Part shown: in pieces, positions 5,324 to 13,076 of the stretch | How positions within the stretch are numbered: the stretch's first letter is position 1 | Layout of the letters: each line of letters begins with the position of its first letter | Source: a virus | Strand: one strand, 5' to 3' | DNA: 22,108 nt | Virus record (IMG/VR): IMGVR_UViG_3300042402_005139 | Span: 1 to 22,108 of that record | Made by a program: the position numbers and the translations under genes | Notes under the pieces: generated by a model | The model's input: the letters and a program-made list of their open reading frames with translations, nothing else | What the model was told of the DNA's origin: nothing | Database searches by the model: none

Positions 5324-6579
5324 TACTCAATGATGCCAAACTTTGCCCAACGGGCTCCGCCTAGACTCACCCAGCCAATTGGATTGCCAATGACAGGAGA
5401 TTGATTCCAAACAATGGTGCCAATTGAACGATCATCGTTTGGGATAGAATTGGAACTGGTCATGGTGACCGATCCTACTTGAAGTGTGTTAATGTGTACA
5501 GATCCATCTGGTTTACAAATTAAATTATTTTTATTGTTACTGGTAACTAGTAAATCTTGATTTCTCACTGTGCCAATCATACCTACGTCTTGGCTGCGTT
5601 TGCCAGTTACTATCTCTACTTCCTGATCCCATACACTCAGTGCGTGTCCTGGGTCGATGGTATTAACACCTACACGACGATTACTGATGTACAAACTTTC
5701 GCTTAGAAAAGTTTCGCCACTGGTTTGTAATTCTCGAACTACACCTAATTTTTGTAAATTACTTTCTGTTATTCGGATACCAATCTTATTACCAGTGATT
5801 GCAGCTTCACCATCCATGGTAATTTGATTTAAATCTATTCCTTCATTTTTAATTTTAGTAAAAATAGTATTAGAGAAAGAGTCAAACAATTCTTCGTTTA
5901 AACTATTTTTTACCGTAATTGATGCATTTTCTACAATATTCTTGAAAGCTAAACTTTCGCTAGGTATCGTTCCTTTGAGCAGTAGGTCACCATCTATAGT
6001 TACATCGCCTTTAATGTCAGCCGACGTGGTTATTATACCATTTTCTATTATGGTAGATTCGTCTAATATAGTTACTTTACAATCTGTGGCTCTGTCGTCA
6101 ATACCAGTACTACTAAAACTTTTAATAATACCACCACTAACAGCATCACCTGTAATTTTTATTTCATTTTGTTTAATAGCAGAAAAATTTATAGAATCTG
6201 CAGGCCAGGATGTACGTCCTATATGAGCTTCAAACTGCTGTGCTACTGCGTTGGTAACACTTTGTGTAAAATCAATAGTGTCAATTCGTCTAGCAATATC
6301 TGACACAATTTGAGATTTAGCTTGTTTATCCAATGATGCAATAATAGCGTCGGCCGATAAGCGTAATTTTTCTTCAACATCAATTGGCCTGATTTCAAAT
6401 TCAGAGATTTTGTTATCAAGTTTTAAACTTGCCAGAAGATTAATTTTACCTTCGTAATCGTAGTTGTCTAAAACTTTTTTGACGTGATTAATTATGCCTA
6501 ATTCTATACGCTCATTAAGCCCTTCTTGCACATCTACGATAAGTTTTTTAAGTACTGATTCTAGTTGAGTATCATCCAT
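5323..6579 (-). CDS. Tail-fibre-like structural protein (418 aa)
   Basis: The first ~110 residues are predicted helical and acidic (MDDTQLESVLKKLIVDVQEG...), suggesting a coiled-coil or attachment part. The middle has fibre-like beta repeats, for example DIKGDVTIDGDLLLKGTIPS. The C-terminal part contains ISNRRVGVNTIDPGHALSVW, the 'VGIGTTNPTHKLSV'-type phrase common in phage tail fibres and fibre-tip peptidase regions. It ends with a Gly/Trp-rich segment (IGWVSLGGARWAKFGIIE). It is likely a virion protein contacting the host surface. It overlaps both neighbours by TAATG, in one unit with the methyltransferase-like gene and the radical SAM gene. Exact position in the tail is not clear. Confidence 0.75.
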   Translation of the reverse strand: MDDTQLESVLKKLIVDVQEGLNERIELGIINHVKKVLDNYDYEGKINLLASLKLDNKISEFEIRPIDVEEKLRLSADAIIASLDKQAKSQIVSDIARRIDTIDFTQSVTNAVAQQFEAHIGRTSWPADSINFSAIKQNEIKITGDAVSGGIIKSFSSTGIDDRATDCKVTILDESTIIENGIITTSADIKGDVTIDGDLLLKGTIPSESLAFKNIVENASITVKNSLNEELFDSFSNTIFTKIKNEGIDLNQITMDGEAAITGNKIGIRITESNLQKLGVVRELQTSGETFLSESLYISNRRVGVNTIDPGHALSVWDQEVEIVTGKRSQDVGMIGTVRNQDLLVTSNNKNNLICKPDGSVHINTLQVGSVTMTSSNSIPNDDRSIGTIVWNQSPVIGNPIGWVSLGGARWAKFGIIE

Positions 6580-7313
6580 TATTCAAATATAATTGAAATT
6601 ACATGTTCATAATTTTTCTTGATTAAACTTTTATACATTAAATTTTTATGAACCTGGAAATGCGTAGATCCTGCATCCGAACTAAATTTTGCTAATTGTT
6701 TGAAGTACATGGTTCTACGCACAAATGTTCCATGATTTTTTAAGTTACCAGCTGGATAATCTATAGCATATACCGAAGTTTCCCAACTAGCTCTATCCTT
6801 TTGATTCCAATCGTGATATTCTAAAAATATTTGATTTACAGAACTTCCTTTTATTATTGACGGGGTAGAAAATTCTTTTTCTTTAAAATCTTGATTTTTA
6901 TAATCACGTACTGTACTTATAACTATTTGATTAGCCAAAGAACAAATTAATTGAATCAGTTTTTGTTGGTCTGCATCACTTGCGGCAAAAGTAAAAAATT
7001 CATCAAACGCTATAACACTATCAAATTTTTTATAATGCTTGTCTAGGTCATTGGGATTAATATAAACAATTTTAGGATTTCGTTGTTTCAAATAATCTAA
7101 AGTATCAGCGTCAATACAGGTTACACTTACCTTAGAAGTCACTCCTAGTATAGCAGGGTTGAAACCTATAAACAAAGTGCTTTTTGGGGCTATATTATGA
7201 AAATCATAAACTGATGTTATAATTTCTAACTTTTTGTTTACAACTTCATTTGCTTTAAGATTAGTTATTAAGGCCGATAAAAGTGTTTTTGTGTAATTAG
7301 CAAAATCTGTCAT
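6579..7313 (-). CDS. Methyltransferase-like Rossmann protein conserved in T4-like phages (244 aa)
   Basis: The protein shows a Rossmann pattern: STLFIGFNPAI (glycine loop at the end of strand 1), VTCIDAD (acid at the end of strand 2) and FDSVIAFDEFFTF (strand 4 region), which together resemble class I SAM-dependent methyltransferases. The C-terminal AKFSSDAGSTHFQVHKNLMY followed by KSLIKKNYEHVISI is, from memory, highly conserved in marine T4-like phages, next to tail-fibre genes. Catalysis is unproven and a structural role is possible. A short AT-rich gap precedes the ATG and no clear ribosome binding site is visible. Confidence 0.68.
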   Translation of the reverse strand: MTDFANYTKTLLSALITNLKANEVVNKKLEIITSVYDFHNIAPKSTLFIGFNPAILGVTSKVSVTCIDADTLDYLKQRNPKIVYINPNDLDKHYKKFDSVIAFDEFFTFAASDADQQKLIQLICSLANQIVISTVRDYKNQDFKEKEFSTPSIIKGSSVNQIFLEYHDWNQKDRASWETSVYAIDYPAGNLKNHGTFVRRTMYFKQLAKFSSDAGSTHFQVHKNLMYKSLIKKNYEHVISIIFE

Positions 7314-7338
7314 TTTTTATTATTTTAAACATCGTCTA

Positions 7339-8256
7339 TTATTTATCGGTTCTAACCAGATCTAGGGTAACGCAATGAAATCCGCCTCCTAATGTTCTGC
7401 TATGACGCAATTCAAGCGGAATAACTGTAAATTTATTTTCTTCTAATATTTTTATCAACTTAGATTGATGTTTATCTACAATTACAGTATCAGGATCTAC
7501 AACAAGCATGTTTAATGCTATCCATTTACTTGCATACGGATATTGATAGAAACCTTGTTCTACTACATCATCTATCCAAATTACTTCCCAGTTGTGAAAA
7601 ATTCCGGGTAGATTTTCCATGTTTACTCTACTGGCATTAACCATAACTAGGCCTTCACGTAAAGGCACTATGGTACTATCAATGTGTACCCCAGAGTAAA
7701 AATTACAAACTTCGACCTTGACATCGGGAAATTTATATTGTAACCATTGTGCAGCTTTACGATTACCACTGGCACTTTCTAAATATAGCATGGTATCATT
7801 GAGACGTAATACGTTTGCAGCATCTAGTATCATGCCCGCATCTCTGGGCATACGATACACGGTGTCGGCACGATAGATAACATCGTCCAATGCTTCTATT
7901 TCCATGTCTCTGCAAGGATACATCATGGTAGGATCAACTATGGTACTACCGTGTATTAGTAATCTATCTCTAGGACAATACCCGTACATGCCTCCTAGTT
8001 CTTGATAATCAAGTGCTTTGGGTCTGTGTACTGTTGCACCACACTTTTCAAGAACTAGTGCCAACATGTCTAGATCTTCATTGGTTTCATCAATGATCCA
8101 GTCCGGTACAGGGCCACTAGGAACAGGAGTTGCTGTCCAAGTTGTTTTTTCACTCTCATTTGAGAACACCGGATCATCACTGGGCCAGTTAGCAAAGCAA
8201 GCACGACCTACAACTACCTCCTCGAGTGTATCCCATTCATTATAACTATGAATCAT
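7339..8256 (-). CDS. Glycine/inosamine amidinotransferase-like enzyme (305 aa)
   Basis: This is a guanidino-group-modifying (GME) superfamily enzyme, which moves an amidino group from arginine to an amine or hydrolyses it. The catalytic triad is readable: Asp145 (MILDAANVLR), His191 (SGVHIDST) and nucleophile Cys295 in TLGGGFHCVTLDL, the hallmark end of the amidinotransferase family. The N-terminus (YNEWDTLEEVVVGRA) is also typical. Family members make creatine and streptomycin precursors; amidinotransferases also occur in marine phages. Here it is coupled by ATGA to a 2-oxoglutarate oxygenase and lies near a UDP-sugar dehydrogenase, so it could take part in modifying a small molecule or surface sugar. 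The amine acceptor cannot be read from the sequence. Confidence 0.88.
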   Translation of the reverse strand: MIHSYNEWDTLEEVVVGRACFANWPSDDPVFSNESEKTTWTATPVPSGPVPDWIIDETNEDLDMLALVLEKCGATVHRPKALDYQELGGMYGYCPRDRLLIHGSTIVDPTMMYPCRDMEIEALDDVIYRADTVYRMPRDAGMILDAANVLRLNDTMLYLESASGNRKAAQWLQYKFPDVKVEVCNFYSGVHIDSTIVPLREGLVMVNASRVNMENLPGIFHNWEVIWIDDVVEQGFYQYPYASKWIALNMLVVDPDTVIVDKHQSKLIKILEENKFTVIPLELRHSRTLGGGFHCVTLDLVRTDK

Positions 8257-8765
8257 ACGTGTCCTGTTATTTGTACGGTATATCTTGGCGTCATGCCCAT
8301 ATTAGTTGCAATGTGCGGAGCATTCCACCTCCAAATCAAAGTAAATCCTGCGATCCAATCAGTGTAAGGCACCCTATCGCATTCGGCATAATGTCCCGAA
8401 TGCCATGGTTCTAGAAAAACAACTGCTCTGCGTATTGTGCTTTCATGTCCTTTAAGATCAAATAATTCAATATATTTTTTATAAGTATCAACATGTTCCG
8501 GTAGAGAGCTTCCGGGATCCATGCGGTAATAACTTGTACCTATATTCTGCCAGCCAAGTGTAGTAAAGAAATCTATAAATTGTGTATTCCAACTTGGCTG
8601 TGTATTACGCATATCACACATCCAGCCGCCAAACGGACCTCTAAAGCCGGCATCCTGCCAGGCTATCTCTGTAACAGGATCATTAAACTTTTCTTTTGTA
8701 TAAGTTAAATGTTTATATTCGTCGTCCCAAAAAGGAGCGATATTAAACCATTCGTGTGTTGCCAT
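8253..8765 (-). CDS. 2-oxoglutarate/Fe(II) oxygenase, Asp/Asn-hydroxylase-like (170 aa)
   Basis: The iron triad is His91-x-Asp93 (LPEHVDTY) and His151 (NAPHIATN), followed by Arg161 (TPRYTVQITG), the usual 2-oxoglutarate salt-bridge residue. The spacing and the STIRRAVVFLEPWHSGHY strand resemble aspartyl/asparaginyl beta-hydroxylase-type enzymes. The length suits a single double-stranded beta-helix domain. Phage relatives are common in aquatic T4-like genomes; substrates are mostly unknown. It overlaps the UDP-sugar dehydrogenase gene by 23 bases and the amidinotransferase gene by four, so the three products are probably made together. Confidence 0.85.
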   Translation of the reverse strand: MATHEWFNIAPFWDDEYKHLTYTKEKFNDPVTEIAWQDAGFRGPFGGWMCDMRNTQPSWNTQFIDFFTTLGWQNIGTSYYRMDPGSSLPEHVDTYKKYIELFDLKGHESTIRRAVVFLEPWHSGHYAECDRVPYTDWIAGFTLIWRWNAPHIATNMGMTPRYTVQITGHV

Positions 8766-9975
8766 AATGTATGACTTCGTATAAGTGATTGTCTTTTGGA
8801 TATTTGCGCCATGGATCTACCACCGTGCTTCCGGGTTCTAGATCACAATAAAATTCCTGCAGACTTTGCTCTCCGGTATATCCATAGGTCACTTCTCTAT
8901 TATGCGCTAAAAATGCAATTACAGGCACGCCATCAAATGGAGGTTGATCGTTGGTTAGTGGATCCACATAAAAATATTTTGCTTGAATTTCGTCTAAGTA
9001 ATGTCCTATTAATAAACTATAACTGCCGTCACAATAGTCTACATCTGGCTTGTATGCCTTTCCCATGATGAAAATAGGTAAGTTTTTTTCTATTTGTATT
9101 CGTTTTAAAAATTTAGCTAGATTTTTTGCCTGCTGTTCTCTGGCATGCATCACAGTATCAAATATATCATATCCAAGATTTAAATTTTCTGCCAACCAAC
9201 GTAAGGCAATGTTATCTCTTGGGTGACACGGGCCAGCGTCACCCATTCCCGCAGTCATGTATTTTGAACTTATTATTCTTATAGTGCTGTTAGCAAGAGC
9301 ATCAGTAACTACATCAACATTGATATTTCCGTTCTTCATTGCAACGTCTTGAATCATGTTAACTAATCCAACTTTGGTGCTTATAAATGTATTATAAAAT
9401 ATTTTAATACTCTCTGCTTCATCCCATGTGCCTACTACATAACGTGGGCTGTTTTGCATCAACGGTTTATAAAAATCTATCAGTTGTTTAGCATCGCCAG
9501 TCTCGTTACCGTCTTCGGTTCCAATTATTACCATTTCGGGATTAATCATATCCCATTCCACACTTCCCATTGCAATTAGATAAGGATTGTAAATAAAACG
9601 TGCATCAGTAATGCATGGGCGTAGTTCTCGTCTGACTGTTCCGGGAAGAACAGTAGAAATAAGAACAACCAACTGATCCGGACTTGCCCACACATCAATT
9701 TCTTTTAGTACTTCTTTTACTGTGGTATAATCAAAATCTTTGTTTGGTAAGTGCGTAATTGGCTTAGATCCGTCATAGTCAGGATCATGCGGAGTTTGTA
9801 CTGCCACAAATACAATATCTTTTCCGGTTACTGCTCCACGTAGATTATCTGAAATTTTAATTACATCGCTATGTTTTGGGTAAATATCATAACCAGTAAC
9901 TTCGTAATGTATTGCCATTGCTTCTGCACAAGGCATACCCAATTTACCAATTCCAATAAATCCAACTTTTTTCAT
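8743..9975 (-). CDS. UDP-glucose/GDP-mannose 6-dehydrogenase family enzyme
   Basis: The N-terminus KKVGFIGIGKLGMPCAEAM is a Rossmann NAD-binding motif (G-x-G-x-x-G). Lys191 in AESIKIFYNTF and the thiohemiacetal nucleophile Cys250 in GMGDAGPCHPRDN are the family catalytic residues. A C-terminal UDP-binding-like domain follows (IMGKAYKPDVDYCDGSY). The enzyme oxidises a nucleotide sugar C6 alcohol to the uronate. At 410 residues it is of usual length. GGAG lies six bases before the ATG, and a TATAAAAA element lies about 20 bases further up, which could be a T4-type late promoter. In context it may supply an uronic acid for glycosylation of phage DNA, virion or host surface. Sugar specificity is not determined. 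Confidence 0.88.
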   Translation of the reverse strand: MKKVGFIGIGKLGMPCAEAMAIHYEVTGYDIYPKHSDVIKISDNLRGAVTGKDIVFVAVQTPHDPDYDGSKPITHLPNKDFDYTTVKEVLKEIDVWASPDQLVVLISTVLPGTVRRELRPCITDARFIYNPYLIAMGSVEWDMINPEMVIIGTEDGNETGDAKQLIDFYKPLMQNSPRYVVGTWDEAESIKIFYNTFISTKVGLVNMIQDVAMKNGNINVDVVTDALANSTIRIISSKYMTAGMGDAGPCHPRDNIALRWLAENLNLGYDIFDTVMHAREQQAKNLAKFLKRIQIEKNLPIFIMGKAYKPDVDYCDGSYSLLIGHYLDEIQAKYFYVDPLTNDQPPFDGVPVIAFLAHNREVTYGYTGEQSLQEFYCDLEPGSTVVDPWRKYPKDNHLYEVIHYGNTRMV

Positions 9976-11127
9976 ATGTTCTCCGTCGATAATTTTTATA
10001 ATGTATTAGCCAGTAATTTACTTAATCCGTTAAAGATGCATTATAGCTATTTTTATCCGTTTGGCACTTTTAATTTACAGTCCATAAGTCTAAACTCTCG
10101 TACCAATTATATTGATGGTTCGTTGGGCGTACTTTTCTGGGATCAAGAGCCATTCAATGCAAATCTTTTCAATAAAGTAATATGCAACTCTACAGAAATA
10201 TTTCATCCTCAAAACTTAATTATAGCAAATAGCGATACCTGCATCGAGGCAGGTAAAATTTCAAACTACAACTGGAATTATTTTTTCCACGGATTTGCCG
10301 CATTAGATTGGTATAGAGATCTTTACTACTTGAACGAAAAAAGTAACAATTTTGATAAAGTATTTATCACGGTTAATAGACTAATTACACAAGAAAGATC
10401 GTACAGGTTGTCACTTGTTGCTAAATTAATAAAAAATAATTTACAAGAAAACGGATTAATTTCTTGTAAATTACAAGATACTATAAAAGGTTCTTGGAAA
10501 AACGAATTATTAGATCCAGAAAGTAAACTTACAAAAAAACAAAAAATTGAAATATTTGAAACATTTTCCAAAATAGATAATGATTTGATTTTAGATAATT
10601 CAGATGTACCAGGTGCAAGTAGTGCTATAATCAATCACGACCAGCGTGTGCTTTTCCGAAAAGCTTTCTGCCACATTGTTACTGAAACAATGTTTTATCC
10701 AGATAAATTACATTTGACCGAAAAAATTTTTAGACCGATAGTTTTTCAACGACCATTTATTTTAGCTGGTTGCAAGCATAATTTAAAATATTTTAAAAAA
10801 TATGGATTCGAAACTTTTAGTAATTGGTGGGATGAAAGTTATGATGAAGTTGAGAATCACGAGACTCGGCTAGAAATGGTTGTATCAATTGTTAAAAAAT
10901 TAAATCAATATAATTTAAATGATTTACAAGACATGTATAACGAAATGCTGCCTGTGTTAGAACATAACTATGAACATTTTTTTGGAAATTTTAAAAAAAT
11001 AATAGTTGAGGAAATGATTGATAACTTTAAATTAAATTTAGATAAGTGGAACGACACCAATAAAATTAAATATAACTATACAAACATATTGAATTTTAAC
11101 GAAATAAAACAACGATTAAGTAACTAA
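9976..11127 (+). CDS. Glycosyltransferase-like protein, plus-strand (383 aa)
   Basis: One of only two plus-strand genes. I propose the ATG at 9976, which forms the palindrome CATATG with the ATG of the divergent dehydrogenase; an ATG at 10036 is possible, and neither has a strong ribosome binding site. The frame is open upstream to 9871 but that part is antisense to the dehydrogenase. The C-terminal core KLHLTEKIFRPIVFQRPFIL followed by AGCKHNLKYFKKYGFETFSN matches the plus-strand gene at 20266-21243 and resembles the donor-site T-E-K region of GT-B glycosyltransferases of the fucosyltransferase (GT10) type. The gene is very AT-rich. It is convergent with the peptidase gene, sharing overlapping stop codons. 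Substrate unknown. Confidence 0.7.
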   Translation: MFSVDNFYNVLASNLLNPLKMHYSYFYPFGTFNLQSISLNSRTNYIDGSLGVLFWDQEPFNANLFNKVICNSTEIFHPQNLIIANSDTCIEAGKISNYNWNYFFHGFAALDWYRDLYYLNEKSNNFDKVFITVNRLITQERSYRLSLVAKLIKNNLQENGLISCKLQDTIKGSWKNELLDPESKLTKKQKIEIFETFSKIDNDLILDNSDVPGASSAIINHDQRVLFRKAFCHIVTETMFYPDKLHLTEKIFRPIVFQRPFILAGCKHNLKYFKKYGFETFSNWWDESYDEVENHETRLEMVVSIVKKLNQYNLNDLQDMYNEMLPVLEHNYEHFFGNFKKIIVEEMIDNFKLNLDKWNDTNKIKYNYTNILNFNEIKQRLSN

Positions 11128-11879
11128 GATTTGTCTATATGCGAAATTATTAGTTGTTCCATATCTCTTATTCTTGTTCTTGTGGTAGTGCTGTTTAATA
11201 CCACAAAAAGTTTTTTCTTTCCATCTATCATCACACTCATTACCAAGCAGCCGCCGCTGGCACGTACATAACCAGTTTTGCTAACTACTACATTATATTT
11301 TGACACAAGAGGATTGGTATTACTGTATCGCCACTTCAAGATCTTTTTCTTCTTAGATCTCAATATTTCACCCACGCTTTGGTTGCTGGCATGAACTATT
11401 TCTGGATACCGTTCGGCTGCGAGTAGTAATTTGATTAAATCTCTAGGTGTACTTACATTTCCATTGTCAAGCCCGCTGCTGTCGGCAAATTTTGTTTCGT
11501 ACATACCTAATACTTGTGCTTTGTGATTCATATCATCTATACAAGTTTTGTAACCTCTATGATAATATTCGCACAACATTTTAGCGGCCTGATTGTCTGA
11601 TTTTATGATTGCTAAATTTATTAGTTGACCTCTAGTAACCGGTAATCCTCTTAATTTTTTGTCTAGTGTGGTTGTTAGATTTGGATGAGCATCAAGAACA
11701 ACCATTGCTGTCATTAATTTTGTAATACTGGCAATAGGTTGTTGTATTTCAATATTTTCTGATTCGATGACATTACCATCGCTGTCGGCTATTAACCAAG
11801 ATTTAGCTAATATATTTGTAGAGGAAACAGGATAACTTACAATCACAAGGATTGTCCAAAGTAATAAATTTTTTATCAT
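11124..11879 (-). CDS. Secreted D-alanyl-D-alanine peptidase, S11/PBP7-like (251 aa)
   Basis: All three penicillin-recognising motifs of S11 peptidases are present: Ser51-Ile-Thr-Lys54 (IASITKLMTAM), Ser94-Asp-Asn96 (IIKSDNQAAK) and Lys201-Thr-Gly203 (VSKTGYVRASGG). The N-terminus MIKNLLLWTILVIVSYPVSS is a hydrophobic signal peptide, so the enzyme acts in the periplasm on peptidoglycan stem peptides or cross-bridges. The length and lack of a C-terminal amphipathic anchor fit the PBP7 (D,D-endopeptidase) group. It is coupled by ATGA to a 53-residue membrane protein, suggesting a cell-wall or lysis role. The gene ends in stop-codon overlap with the convergent glycosyltransferase gene. Confidence 0.88.
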   Translation of the reverse strand: MIKNLLLWTILVIVSYPVSSTNILAKSWLIADSDGNVIESENIEIQQPIASITKLMTAMVVLDAHPNLTTTLDKKLRGLPVTRGQLINLAIIKSDNQAAKMLCEYYHRGYKTCIDDMNHKAQVLGMYETKFADSSGLDNGNVSTPRDLIKLLLAAERYPEIVHASNQSVGEILRSKKKKILKWRYSNTNPLVSKYNVVVSKTGYVRASGGCLVMSVMIDGKKKLFVVLNSTTTRTRIRDMEQLIISHIDKS

Positions 11880-12037
11880 CGCGATGAATCTTCTAGATCC
11901 TCAATAAAATACTCCATTAGAAGGAATATTGTAGCACACAATATTACAGCAAACAAGCTTCCTTGTCTAAGGGCCATAGTCATTGCTGCCCAAAAGAACA
12001 ATCGCAATCCCCATTTTAAATATTCAAGTGTATCCAT
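11876..12037 (-). CDS. Small single-span membrane protein (53 aa)
   Basis: The frame starts with ATG at 12037 and gives MDTLEYLKWGLRLFFWAAMT, continuing MALRQGSLFAVILCATIFLL and ending MEYFIEDLEDSSR. There are one or two hydrophobic segments (roughly residues 11-23 and 27-43) separated by an Arg-Gln-Gly turn, and an acidic tail. The stop overlaps the peptidase ATG as ATGA, and the start overlaps the upstream mini-gene by 14 bases, both typical of real genes here. Size, hydropathy and position before a cell-wall enzyme are compatible with a holin-like or peptidase-partner protein, but that is inference. Confidence 0.65.
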   Translation of the reverse strand: MDTLEYLKWGLRLFFWAAMTMALRQGSLFAVILCATIFLLMEYFIEDLEDSSR

Positions 12038-12155
12038 TAATTATATTTACTACTTCTTCTATGTATAGATTTAAAGTTTTAGCAATTGCAACTACAGAAC
12101 ACCCTTGTCTGTGCAACTCTAATACAGCTTTAATAACGCCAGGATTTTTCGCCAT
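12024..12155 (-). CDS. Helix-turn-helix mini-protein (43 aa), second of a tandem pair
   Basis: The product is MAKNPGVIKAVLELHRQGCS then VVAIAKTLNLYIEEVVNIIN and GYT. The segment GVIKAVLELHRQGCSVVAIA followed by KTLNLYIEEVVNII fits a helix, helix, turn, recognition-helix pattern like resolvase or sigma region 4 helix-turn-helix units. It aligns with the 58-residue protein just upstream (LVSRMFQEHGYTAEEICLRL, RYPEPMVEELIKRY), so the two look like duplicates. It overlaps that gene by 26 bases and the membrane-protein gene by 14. A DNA-binding regulator role is inference. Confidence 0.6.
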   Translation of the reverse strand: MAKNPGVIKAVLELHRQGCSVVAIAKTLNLYIEEVVNIINGYT

Positions 12156-12306
12156 GTTTTAAATCATATCTCTTTATAAGTTCCTCTACCATTGGTTCAG
12201 GATATCTCAATCTTAAACATATCTCCTCTGCTGTGTAACCATGCTCCTGAAACATACGGGAAACAAGATCAAGATTGACCGTTACTTCAAACTGATATTT
12301 ACTCAT
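12130..12306 (-). CDS. Helix-turn-helix mini-protein (58 aa), first of a tandem pair
   Basis: I chose the ATG at 12306, which overlaps the upstream stop as ATGA; a longer frame begins at 12330 inside the previous gene. The protein MSKYQFEVTVNLDLVSRMFQ... contains EHGYTAEEICLRLRYPEPMV followed by EELIKRY, a plausible helix-turn-helix with a Y/F-T-A-E-E-I second helix. The first ~10 residues look like a beta strand, as in ribbon-type or small phage regulators. It may regulate the cassette in which it lies. Family not recognised. Confidence 0.65.
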   Translation of the reverse strand: MSKYQFEVTVNLDLVSRMFQEHGYTAEEICLRLRYPEPMVEELIKRYDLKHGEKSWRY

Positions 12307-13076
12307 TGTTTTAATTCGCAATCTACCCATTTTAAATTATTGTAGTGTTCGTAAGGCCATGTACCTTTGGGTATCAGGCATCGACCTAATTCTGGATTAT
12401 TATCAATTCTTATTTGAACAACTGCCCAACCTAACCAAATTGCATACACAGTGCAAACAATAGCTATGCCGTATTTGTAAGCATTACATTTGATATGTTC
12501 TATTCTTTTTCGCTTTTTCCTCGCTGCGATTGCGTCGCGCCCGCGCTTTAAGGTTAGGGCAATAGTTTGTTCTTTTTGAATACGTTCCATCATGGCTTCG
12601 GTTCTGGTATACAAATCTCCTAATTCTGGAGGGCATTGATATACCATGATTTCACGCAATTCTGTTTGCATGGCCTGCAGTCGACTAAGCATTAACACAC
12701 GCTGCAAGGCACGCTTACCAATGCTGGTAGTTCCGGTATAAACTTCTAATGCATGTTTTTCTTCTTCTTCAAATATTGCTTTACAGTAGGCATAATTTTC
12801 AAAGTAAGTGCCCAGTTCTTCGCCAATTTGTGTATAGATATCGTCAGGTTGTTTTTTGCTAAGTTCAATAATACGATTTTTTTCTTCGATGTATTGATTC
12901 TTCTCAGCCACCGTAGGTCTACGGTCTCTAAATTTTTCTCCGAACTGGTCGTCAAGATCCTTTAATACGCTTTTGACGTCTCCGGCTACGCTGGCCATTT
13001 CTTTGTATAATTCGCAGCCTTTTTTTACAGCTTGAACGGCGCCATTAGCAAGGGCAAAGAGGGTTAACGGATCCAT
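12303..13076 (-). CDS. Coiled-coil protein with C-terminal membrane span (257 aa)
   Basis: The N-terminus MDPLTLFALANGAVQAVKKG then CELYKEMASVAGDVKSVLKD is amphipathic and small-residue rich. Residues ~40-200 are long charged helices (for example AEKNQYIEEKNRIIELSKKQ), with a basic patch RDAIAARKKRKRIEHIKC before a hydrophobic span IAIVCTVYAIWLGWAVVQI at about 208-226. About 30 residues follow, with two cysteines (GRCLIP, WVDCELKQ). Positive residues before the span suggest the N-terminal bulk is cytoplasmic and the tail periplasmic. From memory, similarly built proteins beginning 'MDP-(I/L)-x-L' occur in T4-like cyanophages, with unknown role. GGAG precedes the ATG. Possible spanin-, holin- or virion-related protein. 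Confidence 0.72.
   Translation of the reverse strand: MDPLTLFALANGAVQAVKKGCELYKEMASVAGDVKSVLKDLDDQFGEKFRDRRPTVAEKNQYIEEKNRIIELSKKQPDDIYTQIGEELGTYFENYAYCKAIFEEEEKHALEVYTGTTSIGKRALQRVLMLSRLQAMQTELREIMVYQCPPELGDLYTRTEAMMERIQKEQTIALTLKRGRDAIAARKKRKRIEHIKCNAYKYGIAIVCTVYAIWLGWAVVQIRIDNNPELGRCLIPKGTWPYEHYNNLKWVDCELKQ

Noticed and set aside
7340-7347. GATAAATA as a late promoter for the methyltransferase-like gene
   Set aside because: It coincides with the last codons and stop (GAT AAA TAA) of the amidinotransferase gene, so the match may be chance; kept out of the feature list.
9871-9975. N-terminal extension of the plus-strand glycosyltransferase frame
   Set aside because: It lies wholly opposite the well-supported dehydrogenase N-terminus with its Rossmann motif and has no ribosome binding site; the gene more likely starts at 9976 or 10036.
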